Origin: Phylloscopus collybita
Taxonomy: Eukaryota > Chordata > Aves > Passeriformes > Phylloscopidae
Direction of reading: 5' to 3'
DNA: 64,000 nt
NCBI GenBank assembly: GCA_027886175.1
Contig: JAJNNQ010000009.1
Coordinates: forward strand, 9,034,501-9,098,500
Under the pieces are notes generated by a model. That model was not told where the DNA came from, did no database searches, and saw nothing but the letters and a program-made list of their open reading frames with translations. The position numbers were made by a program, and so were the translations under genes. The first letter of the stretch is position 1. Every line of letters starts with the position of its first letter. Shown here piece by piece: positions 61,401 through 64,000 of this stretch.

Positions 61401-61620
61401 TCACAAGGCATCTGAGGCAGCTGAGGTAGGAGAGCTGCCTTCAGGTGTTAAATCCTGTATCTTATGACAGCCTTTTCCTCTCTGCAGCTAAAGACCAGTT
61501 GGCTGATTCTGAAAGGGGATATGGACACCAGAACCAACTCCCCGGACTCGGACACGCGGTCGCTGTCGCTCACAGCCGGGAGCGACCGGGCGCAGGAGGG
61601 CACCACCGCCGGCTACTCCC
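3200..61620 (+). CDS. ABLIM2: ABLIM2 gene, internal part (15 exons, split by introns)
   Basis: Fifteen plus-strand exons join into one open reading frame of 1,488 nt, with a partial codon at each end. The product is actin-binding LIM protein 2: four N-terminal LIM domains, a Ser/Pro/Tyr-rich linker and, outside this window, a C-terminal villin-type headpiece that binds F-actin. In mammals ABLIM2 is found in skeletal muscle and brain and works with STARS (ABRA) to promote SRF-dependent transcription (family knowledge). I chose ABLIM2 over ABLIM1 and ABLIM3 because several stretches match my memory of mammalian ABLIM2: GGFFVRQG and CFSCDEFIEG in the LIM part, and KETRTSSESIISVPASS, DIL(D)YRDLAALPK, GSESGRSTPSLS and DTGVKDNIYRKPPIY in the linker. 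Exons: 3200-3383, 12375-12490, 16289-16415, 18247-18340, 33535-33622, 36269-36327, 39395-39472, 44035-44181, 45989-46021, 48602-48722, 50424-50522, 55939-56040, 57334-57387, 60827-60879, 61488-61620. Start, stop and headpiece exons are not in the window. Confidence 0.96.
4206..4352. repeat. Local direct duplication, copy 1 (147 bp)
   Basis: This 147-bp block reappears 675 bp downstream in the same orientation with only three substitutions and no indels. It begins at ATTGCATGAATAATAATAAT and ends at GAGTGAAGATAA. It resembles no transposon family I know. The near identity suggests a recent tandem-type duplication, gene conversion between the copies, or an assembly artefact. Confidence 0.95.
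4881..5027. repeat. Local direct duplication, copy 2 (147 bp)
   Basis: This is the second copy of the 4206-4352 block. The three differences from copy 1 are G to C in the TAGTCACG context, C to T in AGATTGAC, and T to C in ACTTCAAA. The 528 bp between the copies do not look duplicated. Confidence 0.95.
7800..8275 (-). mobile_element. CR1-type LINE remnant, minus strand
   Basis: Read on the plus strand, this region follows the reverse complement of the 3' third of an avian CR1 ORF2. In order it matches the segment around GAAGAGCGTGGCTCC, then CAATCTCCCCTGAGCAGG, then CCTGGATCTGCTGGCTGCA, then GGTGTCCACTGGGACCCCCA, and finally GTGGTTATTCCTC. It is heavily decayed, with indels and stops, and has no coding capacity. 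Edges are approximate. The match is to CR1 as I remember it, not to a computed alignment. Confidence 0.75.
8316..8339. repeat. Perfect 10-bp inverted repeat, 4-nt loop
   Basis: TCCATGGGGA and TCCCCATGGA are exact reverse complements separated by TGAA. This is a compact GC-rich hairpin about 40 bp beyond the edge of the decayed CR1 copy. No function is evident. Confidence 0.9.
10585..10645 (+). mobile_element. CR1 3' end fragment, plus strand
   Basis: The segment GGTTGGTCCAGATGACCTTC, followed by AGAGGTCCTTTCCAACTTCA and a TTCTGTGAATTC tail, is the characteristic 3' end of avian CR1 (GGTTGGACTAGATGA, AGGTCCCTTCCAAC, then ATTCTATGATTC octamers). Only about 60 bp remain, as expected for a strongly 5'-truncated copy. 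Confidence 0.85.
10849..10887. repeat. Perfect 17-bp inverted repeat, 5-nt loop
   Basis: The arms TTTTAGTCAATAACCTG (10849-10865) and CAGGTTATTGACTAAAA (10871-10887) are exact reverse complements around a CACTC loop. The 10-mer CTGCACTCCA occurs both just before the first arm and across the loop, so the structure may have arisen by a template-switch event at that repeat. The stem is too short for a microRNA precursor. Confidence 0.95.
12375..12490 (+). CDS. ABLIM2: ABLIM2 exon: end of LIM2 and LIM2-LIM3 spacer
   Basis: The exon is 116 nt: the last base of a split Arg codon, 38 codons and one base of the next codon. It encodes LPFPAGDRVTFNGKEC and then CQKC, whose two cysteines are the last zinc ligands of LIM2. 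A short Ser-rich spacer (PSSSTGSFPVQNLR) leads to LIM3. The acceptor is GTTGTAG at 12368-12374 and the donor is GAA|GTAAGT. The finger is conserved, but the spacer differs from the mammalian protein as I remember it, as expected for an inter-domain linker. Confidence 0.95.
12491..16288 (+). other. ABLIM2: Intron between LIM2 and LIM3 exons (3.8 kb)
   Basis: AT-rich intronic sequence. An open frame of 124 codons at 13801-14175 has no recognisable domain. It looks like chance, since the neighbouring intron sequence has similar composition. The acceptor side is a good pyrimidine run ending TTCTCTTGCAG. I recognise no repeats. Confidence 0.7.
16289..16415 (+). CDS. ABLIM2: ABLIM2 exon: most of LIM3
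   Basis: The exon is 127 nt: two bases of a split Asn codon, 41 codons, and AA of a split Lys. With the Asn as residue 1, the LIM3 zinc ligands are Cys2, Cys5, His23, Cys26, Cys29 and Cys32. Readable segments are CGGCGSEIKNGQSLVALDK and HWHLGCFKC. The exon ends in GKLLNAEYISK, a motif shared by ABLIM proteins. The acceptor is CTCTTGCAG and the donor is AGCAA|GTAAGT. The junction residue is Asn; I recall Ser in mammals. Confidence 0.96.
16416..18246 (+). other. ABLIM2: Intron within LIM3 (1.8 kb)
   Basis: AT-rich sequence with runs of T near 16492-16503 and 17081-17087. No repeat family or gene recognised. The acceptor reads TTCTTCCCTAG. Confidence 0.75.
18247..18340 (+). CDS. ABLIM2: ABLIM2 exon: end of LIM3 and start of LIM4
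   Basis: The exon is 94 nt: one base completes the Lys codon, then 31 codons end in phase 0. The segment begins DGVPYCETDYHAKFGIRC. Cys6 and Asp9 close LIM3; Cys18 and Cys21 open LIM4. It ends EKYITGRVLE. The donor is GAG|GTAAGG. If this donor were not used, the frame would stay open for about 28 more codons into the intron before a stop at about 18424. Confidence 0.96.
21085..21290 (+). mobile_element. CR1-type LINE 3' fragment, plus strand
   Basis: The order of segments matches a decayed CR1 3' end: AGAGGAATACTCTCCCAAGG (compare the usual 'gaacaatctgcccagggagg'), then AACAAGATTGGACAAGGCAC, GGGAGGGACTATATGACCTA, and a degraded TTTTCCATCTCTGATTTCTG tail. It is old and strongly diverged. Limits are approximate. 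Confidence 0.65.
21646..21653 (+). promoter_or_regulatory. TATA-box / CArG-like motif
   Basis: TATAAAAG lies in the context GCTATAAAAGGGGCTGAGC, preceded by a pyrimidine-rich stretch (about 21567-21632). It fits a TATA box, and CTATAAAAGG is one base from an SRF CArG box (CC-A/T6-GG). No transcript start can be shown from sequence, and such motifs occur by chance in AT-rich DNA. Confidence 0.25.
21716..21798 (+). repeat. Low-complexity T/G-only tract (83 nt)
   Basis: Eighty-three consecutive bases are T or G only, with GGGG and GGG runs among (TTTG)n-like units. In the transcript this is U/G-rich. Its composition matches the larger tract at 36369-36524. Confidence 0.9.
22845..22960 (-). mobile_element. 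Possible CR1 ORF2 remnant, minus strand
   Basis: On the plus strand, GAACACTGTACTCCAGACAA, CTCCTCACCACTACCTTGTG and GATAGTAACCCCTTCCACC follow the order of the reverse complement of a CR1 ORF2 segment ('gacacagtactccaggtg', 'tctcaccag..cagagtagag', 'atcacctccctcgacc'). The copy is very decayed and has no coding potential. Confidence 0.4.
23941..23959. promoter_or_regulatory. CpG cluster, possible regulatory element
   Basis: Five CpG dinucleotides fall within 19 bp (at 23941, 23944, 23950, 23953 and 23958), in an intron where CpG is otherwise rare. The flanks (about 23650-24130) read as complex, non-repetitive sequence. This could be a conserved non-coding element or a small unmethylated regulatory site, but nothing in the sequence proves it. 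Confidence 0.25.
28070..28087. repeat. A18 homopolymer
   Basis: Eighteen consecutive A. No recognisable retrocopy lies upstream, so it is reported only as a low-complexity run. Confidence 0.9.
28226..28662 (+). mobile_element. CR1-type LINE 3' end, plus strand (about 440 bp)
   Basis: This is one of the longest CR1 copies in the window. It runs from GGGGCTGGAGCACATATCCT ('ggctggagcacctctcc' in CR1) through AGGGAGCTGAACTTGTT, a degraded 'ggctttaa' region, CAGTCTCCATCCTTGAAG and GAGCAGGAGGTTGGATTAGA, to a terminal ATCATTCTGTGG tail. It is an untranslatable decayed piece of the ORF2 end plus 3' UTR. Limits are approximate. Confidence 0.85.
33535..33622 (+). CDS. ABLIM2: ABLIM2 exon: core of LIM4
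   Basis: The exon is 88 nt: phase 0 start, 29 codons and one base. It encodes AGEKHYHPTCARCVRC and then NQMFAEGEEMYLQ. His7, Cys10, Cys13 and Cys16 are the third to sixth zinc ligands of LIM4. Sixteen residues separate Cys21 of the preceding exon from His7, which is normal LIM spacing. The acceptor is CCAAACAG and the donor is CAAG|GTAAAT. Beyond the donor the frame stays open for 49 more codons, to a stop ending at 33771. Confidence 0.96.
33623..36268 (+). other. ABLIM2: Intron within LIM4 (2.6 kb)
   Basis: It holds an A14 run (34981-34994) and a plus-strand CR1 3' end (about 35821-36010) about 260 bp before the acceptor TTTACTTTACAG. Nothing else is recognised. Confidence 0.8.
35821..36010 (+). 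mobile_element. CR1-type LINE 3' end, plus strand
   Basis: Diagnostic CR1 segments appear in order: AGAAAATTCTAACTACATAT, AGTGGAATCTCCATCCTTGG, CTATCTGGGCAGCCCTACCT, GAGCAGGAGGTTGGACTGG and CTCCAGAGATCCCATATCAC. It is moderately diverged and 5'-truncated. It ends about 260 bp before the LIM4-closing exon. Confidence 0.85.
36269..36327 (+). CDS. ABLIM2: ABLIM2 exon: end of LIM4
   Basis: The exon is a short 59 nt: two bases complete a Gly codon, then 19 codons end in phase 0. It encodes TSIWHPVCRQAAKAEEKNK. His5 and Cys8 are the last zinc ligands of LIM4, and Trp4 is typical of this position. The lysine/glutamate-rich tail differs from the mammalian sequence I recall (ARTEDRNK). The acceptor is CTTTACAG and the donor is AAG|GTAAAA. 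A 156-nt T/G tract begins 41 nt after the donor and may influence its splicing. Confidence 0.94.
36369..36524 (+). repeat. Low-complexity T/G tract (156 nt) ending in T16
   Basis: The tract has only two C and no A in 156 bases. It contains a G8 run (36392-36399), G4 (36443-36446), G5 (36461-36465) and many TTTG units, and it ends in T16 (36509-36524) followed directly by ACAG. In RNA it is U/G-rich and so a plausible target for U-rich or UG-rich binding splicing factors (inference). A G-quadruplex is possible but would need long loops. Confidence 0.93.
38090..38440 (-). mobile_element. CR1-type LINE, reverse-transcriptase C-terminal remnant
   Basis: The minus strand reads a decayed but still recognisable ORF2 segment: AIQRDPDRLGKWGHANLMKF and then TKAKCKVLQLGQGN. 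These match the conserved 'RDLDRLEKWA', 'NLMKFNKAKCKVLHLG' region just after the RT active-site domain of avian CR1. The FADD-box region (plus strand about 38310-38330) is corrupted. It is not a functional polymerase. Confidence 0.85.
38573..38680 (-). mobile_element. CR1 3' end fragment, minus strand
   Basis: GGAGGTCATTGTGTCCAACC followed by CCTCTGCTCAGGCTTGGCTG is the reverse complement of a CR1 3' end ('gagcaggggggttggactagatgacctcc'). It lies at higher coordinate than the RT remnant at 38090-38440, so it must be a different insertion or a rearranged copy. Confidence 0.7.
39395..39472 (+). CDS. ABLIM2: ABLIM2 exon: Ser-rich linker
   Basis: The exon is 78 nt, exactly 26 codons, phase 0 at both ends. 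It encodes ETRTSSESIISVPASSTSG and then SPSRVIY, in my memory the same as mammalian ABLIM2. It is Ser/Thr-rich and probably a phosphorylated, unstructured linker (inference). The acceptor is GCCATAG and the donor is TAT|GTGAGT. Being symmetric, it could be skipped without a frameshift, but its conservation argues that it is usually included. Confidence 0.96.
39928..39955. repeat. Perfect 12-bp inverted repeat, 4-nt loop
   Basis: GTTTATGGTTTA and TAAACCATAAAC flank CAAA. A further partial copy of the left arm (GTTTATGG, from about 39918) sits just upstream, so the locus looks like a small repeat with one inverted unit. Confidence 0.9.
40736..40764 (+). repeat. (TTTG)n simple repeat
   Basis: A run of TTTG units, with one C at 40745, ending TTTT before AAAGGC. 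Confidence 0.85.
44035..44181 (+). CDS. ABLIM2: ABLIM2 exon: conserved linker block
   Basis: The exon is 147 nt, 49 codons, phase 0 at both ends. It encodes AKLGDEILDYRDLAALPKNK and then AIYNIDRPDMISYSPY, followed by a less conserved ISYSSDDRHSYGE. The EILDYRDLAALPK and RPDMISY blocks are hallmarks of the ABLIM linker. It is rich in Tyr, and several TyrSer and SerTyr pairs could be phosphorylated (inference). The acceptor is TTTTCTTAG. The donor GAG|GTACTG departs from the consensus at +4 and +5, so it is predicted to be weak. Confidence 0.96.
44182..45988 (+). other. ABLIM2: Intron before 33-nt exon (1.8 kb)
   Basis: It has an A16 run (44349-44364) and several T runs near 44420-44430 and 44521-44532. 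No gene or repeat family recognised. The acceptor is TGCTGTTTGCAG. Confidence 0.75.
45989..46021 (+). CDS. ABLIM2: ABLIM2 33-nt exon, probable cassette
   Basis: The micro-exon is 33 nt, 11 codons, phase 0 at both ends, encoding SPQLLSPTPTE. It can be included or skipped without changing frame. I recall mammalian ABLIM2 isoforms both with and without this insert, and ABLIM1 has a related SPRTLSPTPS segment. The acceptor is TTTGCAG and the donor is GAG|GTAATC. Two Ser-Pro and one Thr-Pro motif suggest proline-directed phosphorylation (inference). Confidence 0.93.
46687..46712. repeat. Perfect 10-bp inverted repeat, 6-nt loop
   Basis: ACTGGTTAAC and GTTAACCAGT flank AGATAA. Both arms include the palindrome GTTAAC. 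Function unknown. Confidence 0.9.
48140..48182 (+). repeat. 15-bp direct repeat, two copies
   Basis: TTTCATGATGTAGTG occurs at 48140-48154 and again at 48168-48182, separated by 13 bp. This is a small local duplication. Confidence 0.9.
48602..48722 (+). CDS. ABLIM2: ABLIM2 exon: linker
   Basis: The exon is 121 nt: phase 0 start, 40 codons plus one base. It encodes GDQDDRSFKQYRTSSPSSAG and then SLGYGRYTPTSHSPQHYSRP. It matches the mammalian ABLIM2 linker with a few changes. The SPQHYSRP end is shared with other ABLIM proteins. The acceptor is CTCTAAG and the donor is CCAG|GTAATT. Because the exon ends in phase 1, it joins equally well to the 99-nt cassette at 50424 or directly to the exon at 55939. 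Confidence 0.96.
48723..50423 (+). other. ABLIM2: Intron before 99-nt cassette (1.7 kb)
   Basis: Unique AT-rich sequence with no recognised repeats or genes. The acceptor is the pyrimidine tract CTTACTCTCTGTTGCCCCCAG. Confidence 0.75.
50424..50522 (+). CDS. ABLIM2: ABLIM2 99-nt exon, probable cassette
   Basis: The exon is 99 nt, phase 1 at both ends: two bases complete an Ala codon, then 32 codons and one base. It encodes (A)GTHSLGTSSCISLPQHPS and then LTSTFRHHYIPFFK(G). The acceptor (CCCCCAG) and donor (AAAG|GTAAGG) are both strong. Its length is a multiple of three, so inclusion adds 33 residues without a frame change. I recall a related insert (GTSSC, then FRHHYIP) in the longer human ABLIM2 isoforms, which supports a real, alternatively used exon. 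The function of the insert is not known to me. Confidence 0.9.
51661..51687 (+). repeat. T/G-only tract (27 nt)
   Basis: Only T and G, with GTGGG followed by T13. It resembles the larger T/G tracts elsewhere in the gene. Confidence 0.85.
52381..52406. repeat. A26 homopolymer
   Basis: Twenty-six A in a row, followed by GAAGAAAAC. No retrocopied gene or SINE is recognisable directly upstream. This is likely a polymorphic microsatellite. Confidence 0.93.
55939..56040 (+). CDS. ABLIM2: ABLIM2 exon: linker
   Basis: The exon is 102 nt, phase 1 at both ends: two bases complete a Gly codon, then 33 codons and one base. It encodes (G)SESGRSTPSLSMYSDSK and then SSPSVYQQAPRHFHIP. The QAPRHFHIP end is strongly conserved in the family. 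The acceptor is CCTTGGAG and the donor is CCAG|GTAGGC. It accepts either the 48602 exon or the 99-nt cassette upstream in the same frame, which supports the cassette call. Confidence 0.96.
56298..56370 (+). mobile_element. CR1 3' end fragment, plus strand
   Basis: GAACTAGGTGATCTTAAGTG, TCTTTTTTAGCCTTAATGG and TCCTATGATTTA match the order of a CR1 3' terminus ('ggactaggtgatcttaaaggtcttttccaaccttaatgattctatgattc'). Only about 70 bp remain. Confidence 0.75.
56424..56452 (+). repeat. T/G-only tract (29 nt)
   Basis: Only T and G (GGG, T6, GTTG, TTTG units, T8), 384 nt after the preceding donor. The sense transcript is U/G-rich here. Confidence 0.85.
57334..57387 (+). CDS. ABLIM2: ABLIM2 exon: linker
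   Basis: The exon is 54 nt, phase 1 at both ends: two bases complete an Asp codon, then 17 codons and one base. It encodes (D)TGVKDNIYRKPPIYKQH. The NIYRKPPIYK motif is shared by all ABLIM proteins. The acceptor is CTTCTTCAG. The donor CATG|GTACAG departs from consensus at +4 (C for A), as the 44181 donor does. Read-through would add 14 residues before a stop ending at 57431. Confidence 0.96.
58253..58296. repeat. A-rich tandem repeat, 22-bp period
   Basis: Two adjacent copies beginning ACATAAAACAACAACAAAAA sit in an A/C-rich block (about 58233-58300). This is the only clear A/C-rich tract on the plus strand. Confidence 0.85.
59368..59386. repeat. T19 homopolymer
   Basis: Nineteen consecutive T followed by CCACAC. 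Confidence 0.9.
60629..60667. repeat. 20-bp tandem duplication
   Basis: AATTATTTTACTAATTCTAG is followed directly by a second copy with the last base missing or changed. It lies about 160 bp before the next exon. Confidence 0.92.
60827..60879 (+). CDS. ABLIM2: ABLIM2 exon: acidic linker
   Basis: The exon is 53 nt: two bases complete an Ala codon, then 17 codons end in phase 0. It encodes (A)ARRSEGEDGNLDQDSKK. It corresponds to the ARRSDGEDGSLDQD segment I recall in mammalian ABLIM2. The acceptor is TCTTACAG and the donor is AAG|GTAATG. RRSE, basic residues followed by Ser, could be a basophilic kinase site (inference). Confidence 0.94.
60880..61487 (+). other. ABLIM2: Intron in linker (0.6 kb)
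   Basis: The shortest intron in the window. Nothing recognised in it except the acceptor CCTTTTCCTCTCTGCAG. Confidence 0.8.
61488..61620 (+). CDS. ABLIM2: ABLIM2 exon: GC-rich linker, last exon in window
   Basis: The exon is 133 nt: phase 0 start, 44 codons plus one base. It encodes LKTSWLILKGDMDTRTNSPD and then SDTRSLSLTAGSDRAQEG. The first half follows mammalian ABLIM2 (SSWLMLKGD..TRTNSPD). The second half diverges and is encoded by a CpG-rich stretch quite unlike the AT-rich surroundings. The acceptor is CTCTGCAG and the donor is CCC|GTGAGT. The exon ends in phase 1, so the protein continues in exons beyond the window. Confidence 0.94.
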
Positions 61621-64000
61621 GTGAGTGCTGCGCCCAGCCGGCACTGCTGTGGCCAAGGACACGGTTCCCTGCCTGCCTCGGTGCTTCATCTCTGCCATAA
61701 TTACACCCAGTTTGTTCTGCCATGGCTTGTGAGCCTTCAGGGCCTCCAGACTTTGATGATGAAACTATTTATAGTTTCATGTTAGTGAAAGAAGCAGCAT
61801 TGCCTGTGTAAATGAACCATTGTCTCTTTGGAGAGCAGAGATTCCTTACCACAAAAATCCACTCCTCATAAAAATGCCTATTTATTATATGATACCTGTT
61901 TTCAGTAGATAGGATGGCAGTATCAAGCAGATTTTTAATTTGTGCTAATTAATCCTTGACATAAGTTATGTATTTTGAATATGGATGGAGCCATTTCTTT
62001 ATCATGATGCACATAAAGATTTCGTTGCTCCAGAGATGAACTTAGGCTTTTTTTCTTTGTTATCACTCACAGTTATAAGGTCACAGAAATATTCCAGGTG
62101 GGAAAGGAAATAATTTTGTAACTGAGTACTAGCCTGGAAACCATATGCCTGTGCCAGTTGTCAGTACCAAAAGCACAATCTACACATTTCTTATTACACA
62201 GTTCTTATTACACATTTCAGCCAGTCAGAAGCATAAGTATTGGGCCTGTATTTTACTTTTAAGTTACATACGTGACAAAAAAATAAGTTTAATGAATTCT
62301 AAGAGATAACTGGGACATTGCTCTCCCTGCCTCCTCCACTTTACACCATGCAGCAGTAGCAGGTCATCTGGGGTAAACAAGCTGGGGAAGCAGTTTTCCA
62401 AAAGAATGCACCCAATGCAAGGCATGTGTGGCAGCAGGGTTAGGATGTCAGTCTTGTGGGCGTTTTGGTAATGTGATAGTTGGCTCCATCAACTTATATT
62501 AAGGAAATTATGGCTTAGCTATGCAAGGAAGAGGGAAAACAGATGCTACTAAGTCTGTCACAAGGCTGTAACAAGATAAAGAAGAAAAGTTATTTTAGAT
62601 CATCAGTCTCACTTGTTTAACTTAAAGGGATTTGATAACTTAATCCTTCCTAGAAATCACAAACATTGTGCACAAGGTGTATTGCAGGATTCCCTGTGCA
62701 GGGAAAACCAAGTCTGGCCACCTCATACACTTAACATCTATAAATTGTTGCCCAGGAATGAGCACCTAAACCTTTCATTGTCATACACACATGGGGTATG
62801 ACTGGAAGCTTTATGGAGTAGACCTGATGCTCTTCTACACGTTTAAAGAGACAGGCCTTAACTGCAGATTTTAAACAGAGAGAAATACATAGCACACCAA
62901 GAAGTGTTGCACAGAAACAGCATACGGTGCTCATTTTTTCCCCTGAGACTGTTGTTGTACCTGTCACTCTGCTATACTAGCATTTCTTTCTTATTTTTAG
63001 TTATCTTGGGAATGTGGAACTACTAAAACTAAAAATGCAAAAGATAATTCACACCTCTGTGTCAGGGTCAGTATCACATTCGTGCCAATATAGGTTCTGT
63101 AGTTCATTTTCCATTCCTTGTTATCAGCATTTCTCTCTCCCTCATGAAAGTTGACCACATTACCCAATTAGCAGCCACAGGGAAATGACATTGAGGAAGT
63201 TATACCTTCCTGGAGTTTACGCTTTTGCTTCCATTATCCTTTTATTCACTTACCTGACTGTTTTAATACCTGTGGACATCCTAAGTAATTCCTTCTCTAT
63301 TCAGTGTTTCCCTATTTAGTTCTGAGTATTTATAGTCTGTCATATGCCCCCCTTTGGCTACAGAAGAGTAGCATCTCTACCTCTTGCACTTGTGCTTGAG
63401 GACTCTGGCTTTGAGCCCCATCCCTGTGACAGTCAGTGACTGTCAGAGCAAATATACTTGTTAGGTATAGGTTTGGTGCCACGTGGTTACGTGCAGAGTG
63501 GAGGGAGTTAGCAGGCTGTGAATTGGTAGTGATGTTTCCGGATATACTGAGCAAAAATATACTGCATTTCTCTGTCCAGCCTCTGAGCAAACCAGAGAAG
63601 GCTTGTTTTCCTCTAGAAGACATTTTGCCACGTGACATTACTTAAATGCCCAGAAGAACACAACTAACAGCACAGCACATCAGTGTGAGGCTTGTGCAAT
63701 CCACAGGCAAGAGTGGAGCTTGTATCTCCTTACATCCACCTGTGAAAATGGGTCTTGTTTCTGTACCTGCAGAGGTGTAATTGTTAATCATTTACCATAA
63801 TTCACGATTTTAAGCGTTGTGTGTTTAGGAAAGAAGAGATCTAGGAAGGCATGTAACCCTTGCTGTTCACGTGCCCTCGATGTGCTGAGAGGCAACCGCA
63901 GACGGGAGTGAATGTCGTTCTGGACAAAGCAGGAGCCGTATCCCTGCAGAGGGTAGCTGCTGTTCAGACGGTGCCTAATTAGAGAGGAAGGCTGGTGGAG
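61621..64000 (+). other. ABLIM2: Start of the next intron (at least 2.4 kb)
   Basis: From the GTGAGT donor to the window end I see no further ABLIM2 exon. In particular I found no FPYSKSDPL-like segment and no headpiece motif (such as LWKRN). CpG density stays raised for about 60 bp past the donor and then falls. No repeats recognised. Confidence 0.7.

Noticed and set aside
1..64000. Intronic microRNA comparable to human miR-95, which lies in an ABLIM2 intron
   Set aside because: I did not see a match to its mature sequence in any intron. It is thought to be mammal-specific, so absence is expected.
1..64000. CRISPR array, prokaryotic operon, tRNA, rRNA or integrated virus
   Set aside because: No regularly spaced repeats, no cloverleaf-like or rRNA core sequence seen, and no gag/pol/env or LTR pair recognised. 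The only reverse-transcriptase trace is CR1.

Overview
The window is nuclear DNA from a vertebrate, almost certainly a bird. Two signs point to birds. The only interspersed repeats I recognise are CR1-type LINE fragments, including the 3' end consensus and reverse-transcriptase remnants on both strands. I saw no Alu, L1 or B1. Base composition is AT-rich, with short exons set in kilobase introns. I cannot name the species.

The whole window lies inside one plus-strand gene, ABLIM2 (actin-binding LIM protein 2). Fifteen exons totalling 1,488 coding nucleotides run from 3200 to 61620. Every exon has an AG acceptor and a GT donor, and every splice phase matches the next exon. The first exon (start codon and first half of LIM1) lies upstream. 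The C-terminal exons, including the dematin-like villin headpiece that binds F-actin, lie downstream. The window therefore holds no start codon, stop codon, promoter or poly(A) site for the main transcript.

Layout: 3200-36327 carries seven exons that encode the second half of LIM1 and all of LIM2, LIM3 and LIM4, with every expected zinc ligand present. 39395-61620 carries eight exons of the Ser/Pro/Tyr-rich linker. Two of these look like optional cassettes that keep the frame: a 33-nt exon at 45989 and a 99-nt exon at 50424. The largest intron (18341-33534, about 15 kb) separates the two halves of LIM4 and holds a CpG cluster, a TATA/CArG-like element and CR1 debris.

In the introns I see seven CR1 insertions or clusters, a 147-bp local duplication with 3 mismatches (4206/4881), several short perfect inverted repeats, and five T/G-only or nearly T/G-only tracts, all on the sense strand. 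One of these, 156 nt long, starts 41 nt after the LIM4-closing exon and ends in an acceptor-like T16-ACAG. I found no second protein-coding gene, no RNA gene, no CRISPR array and no sign of an undescribed system. The points of interest concern splicing and repeat structure.
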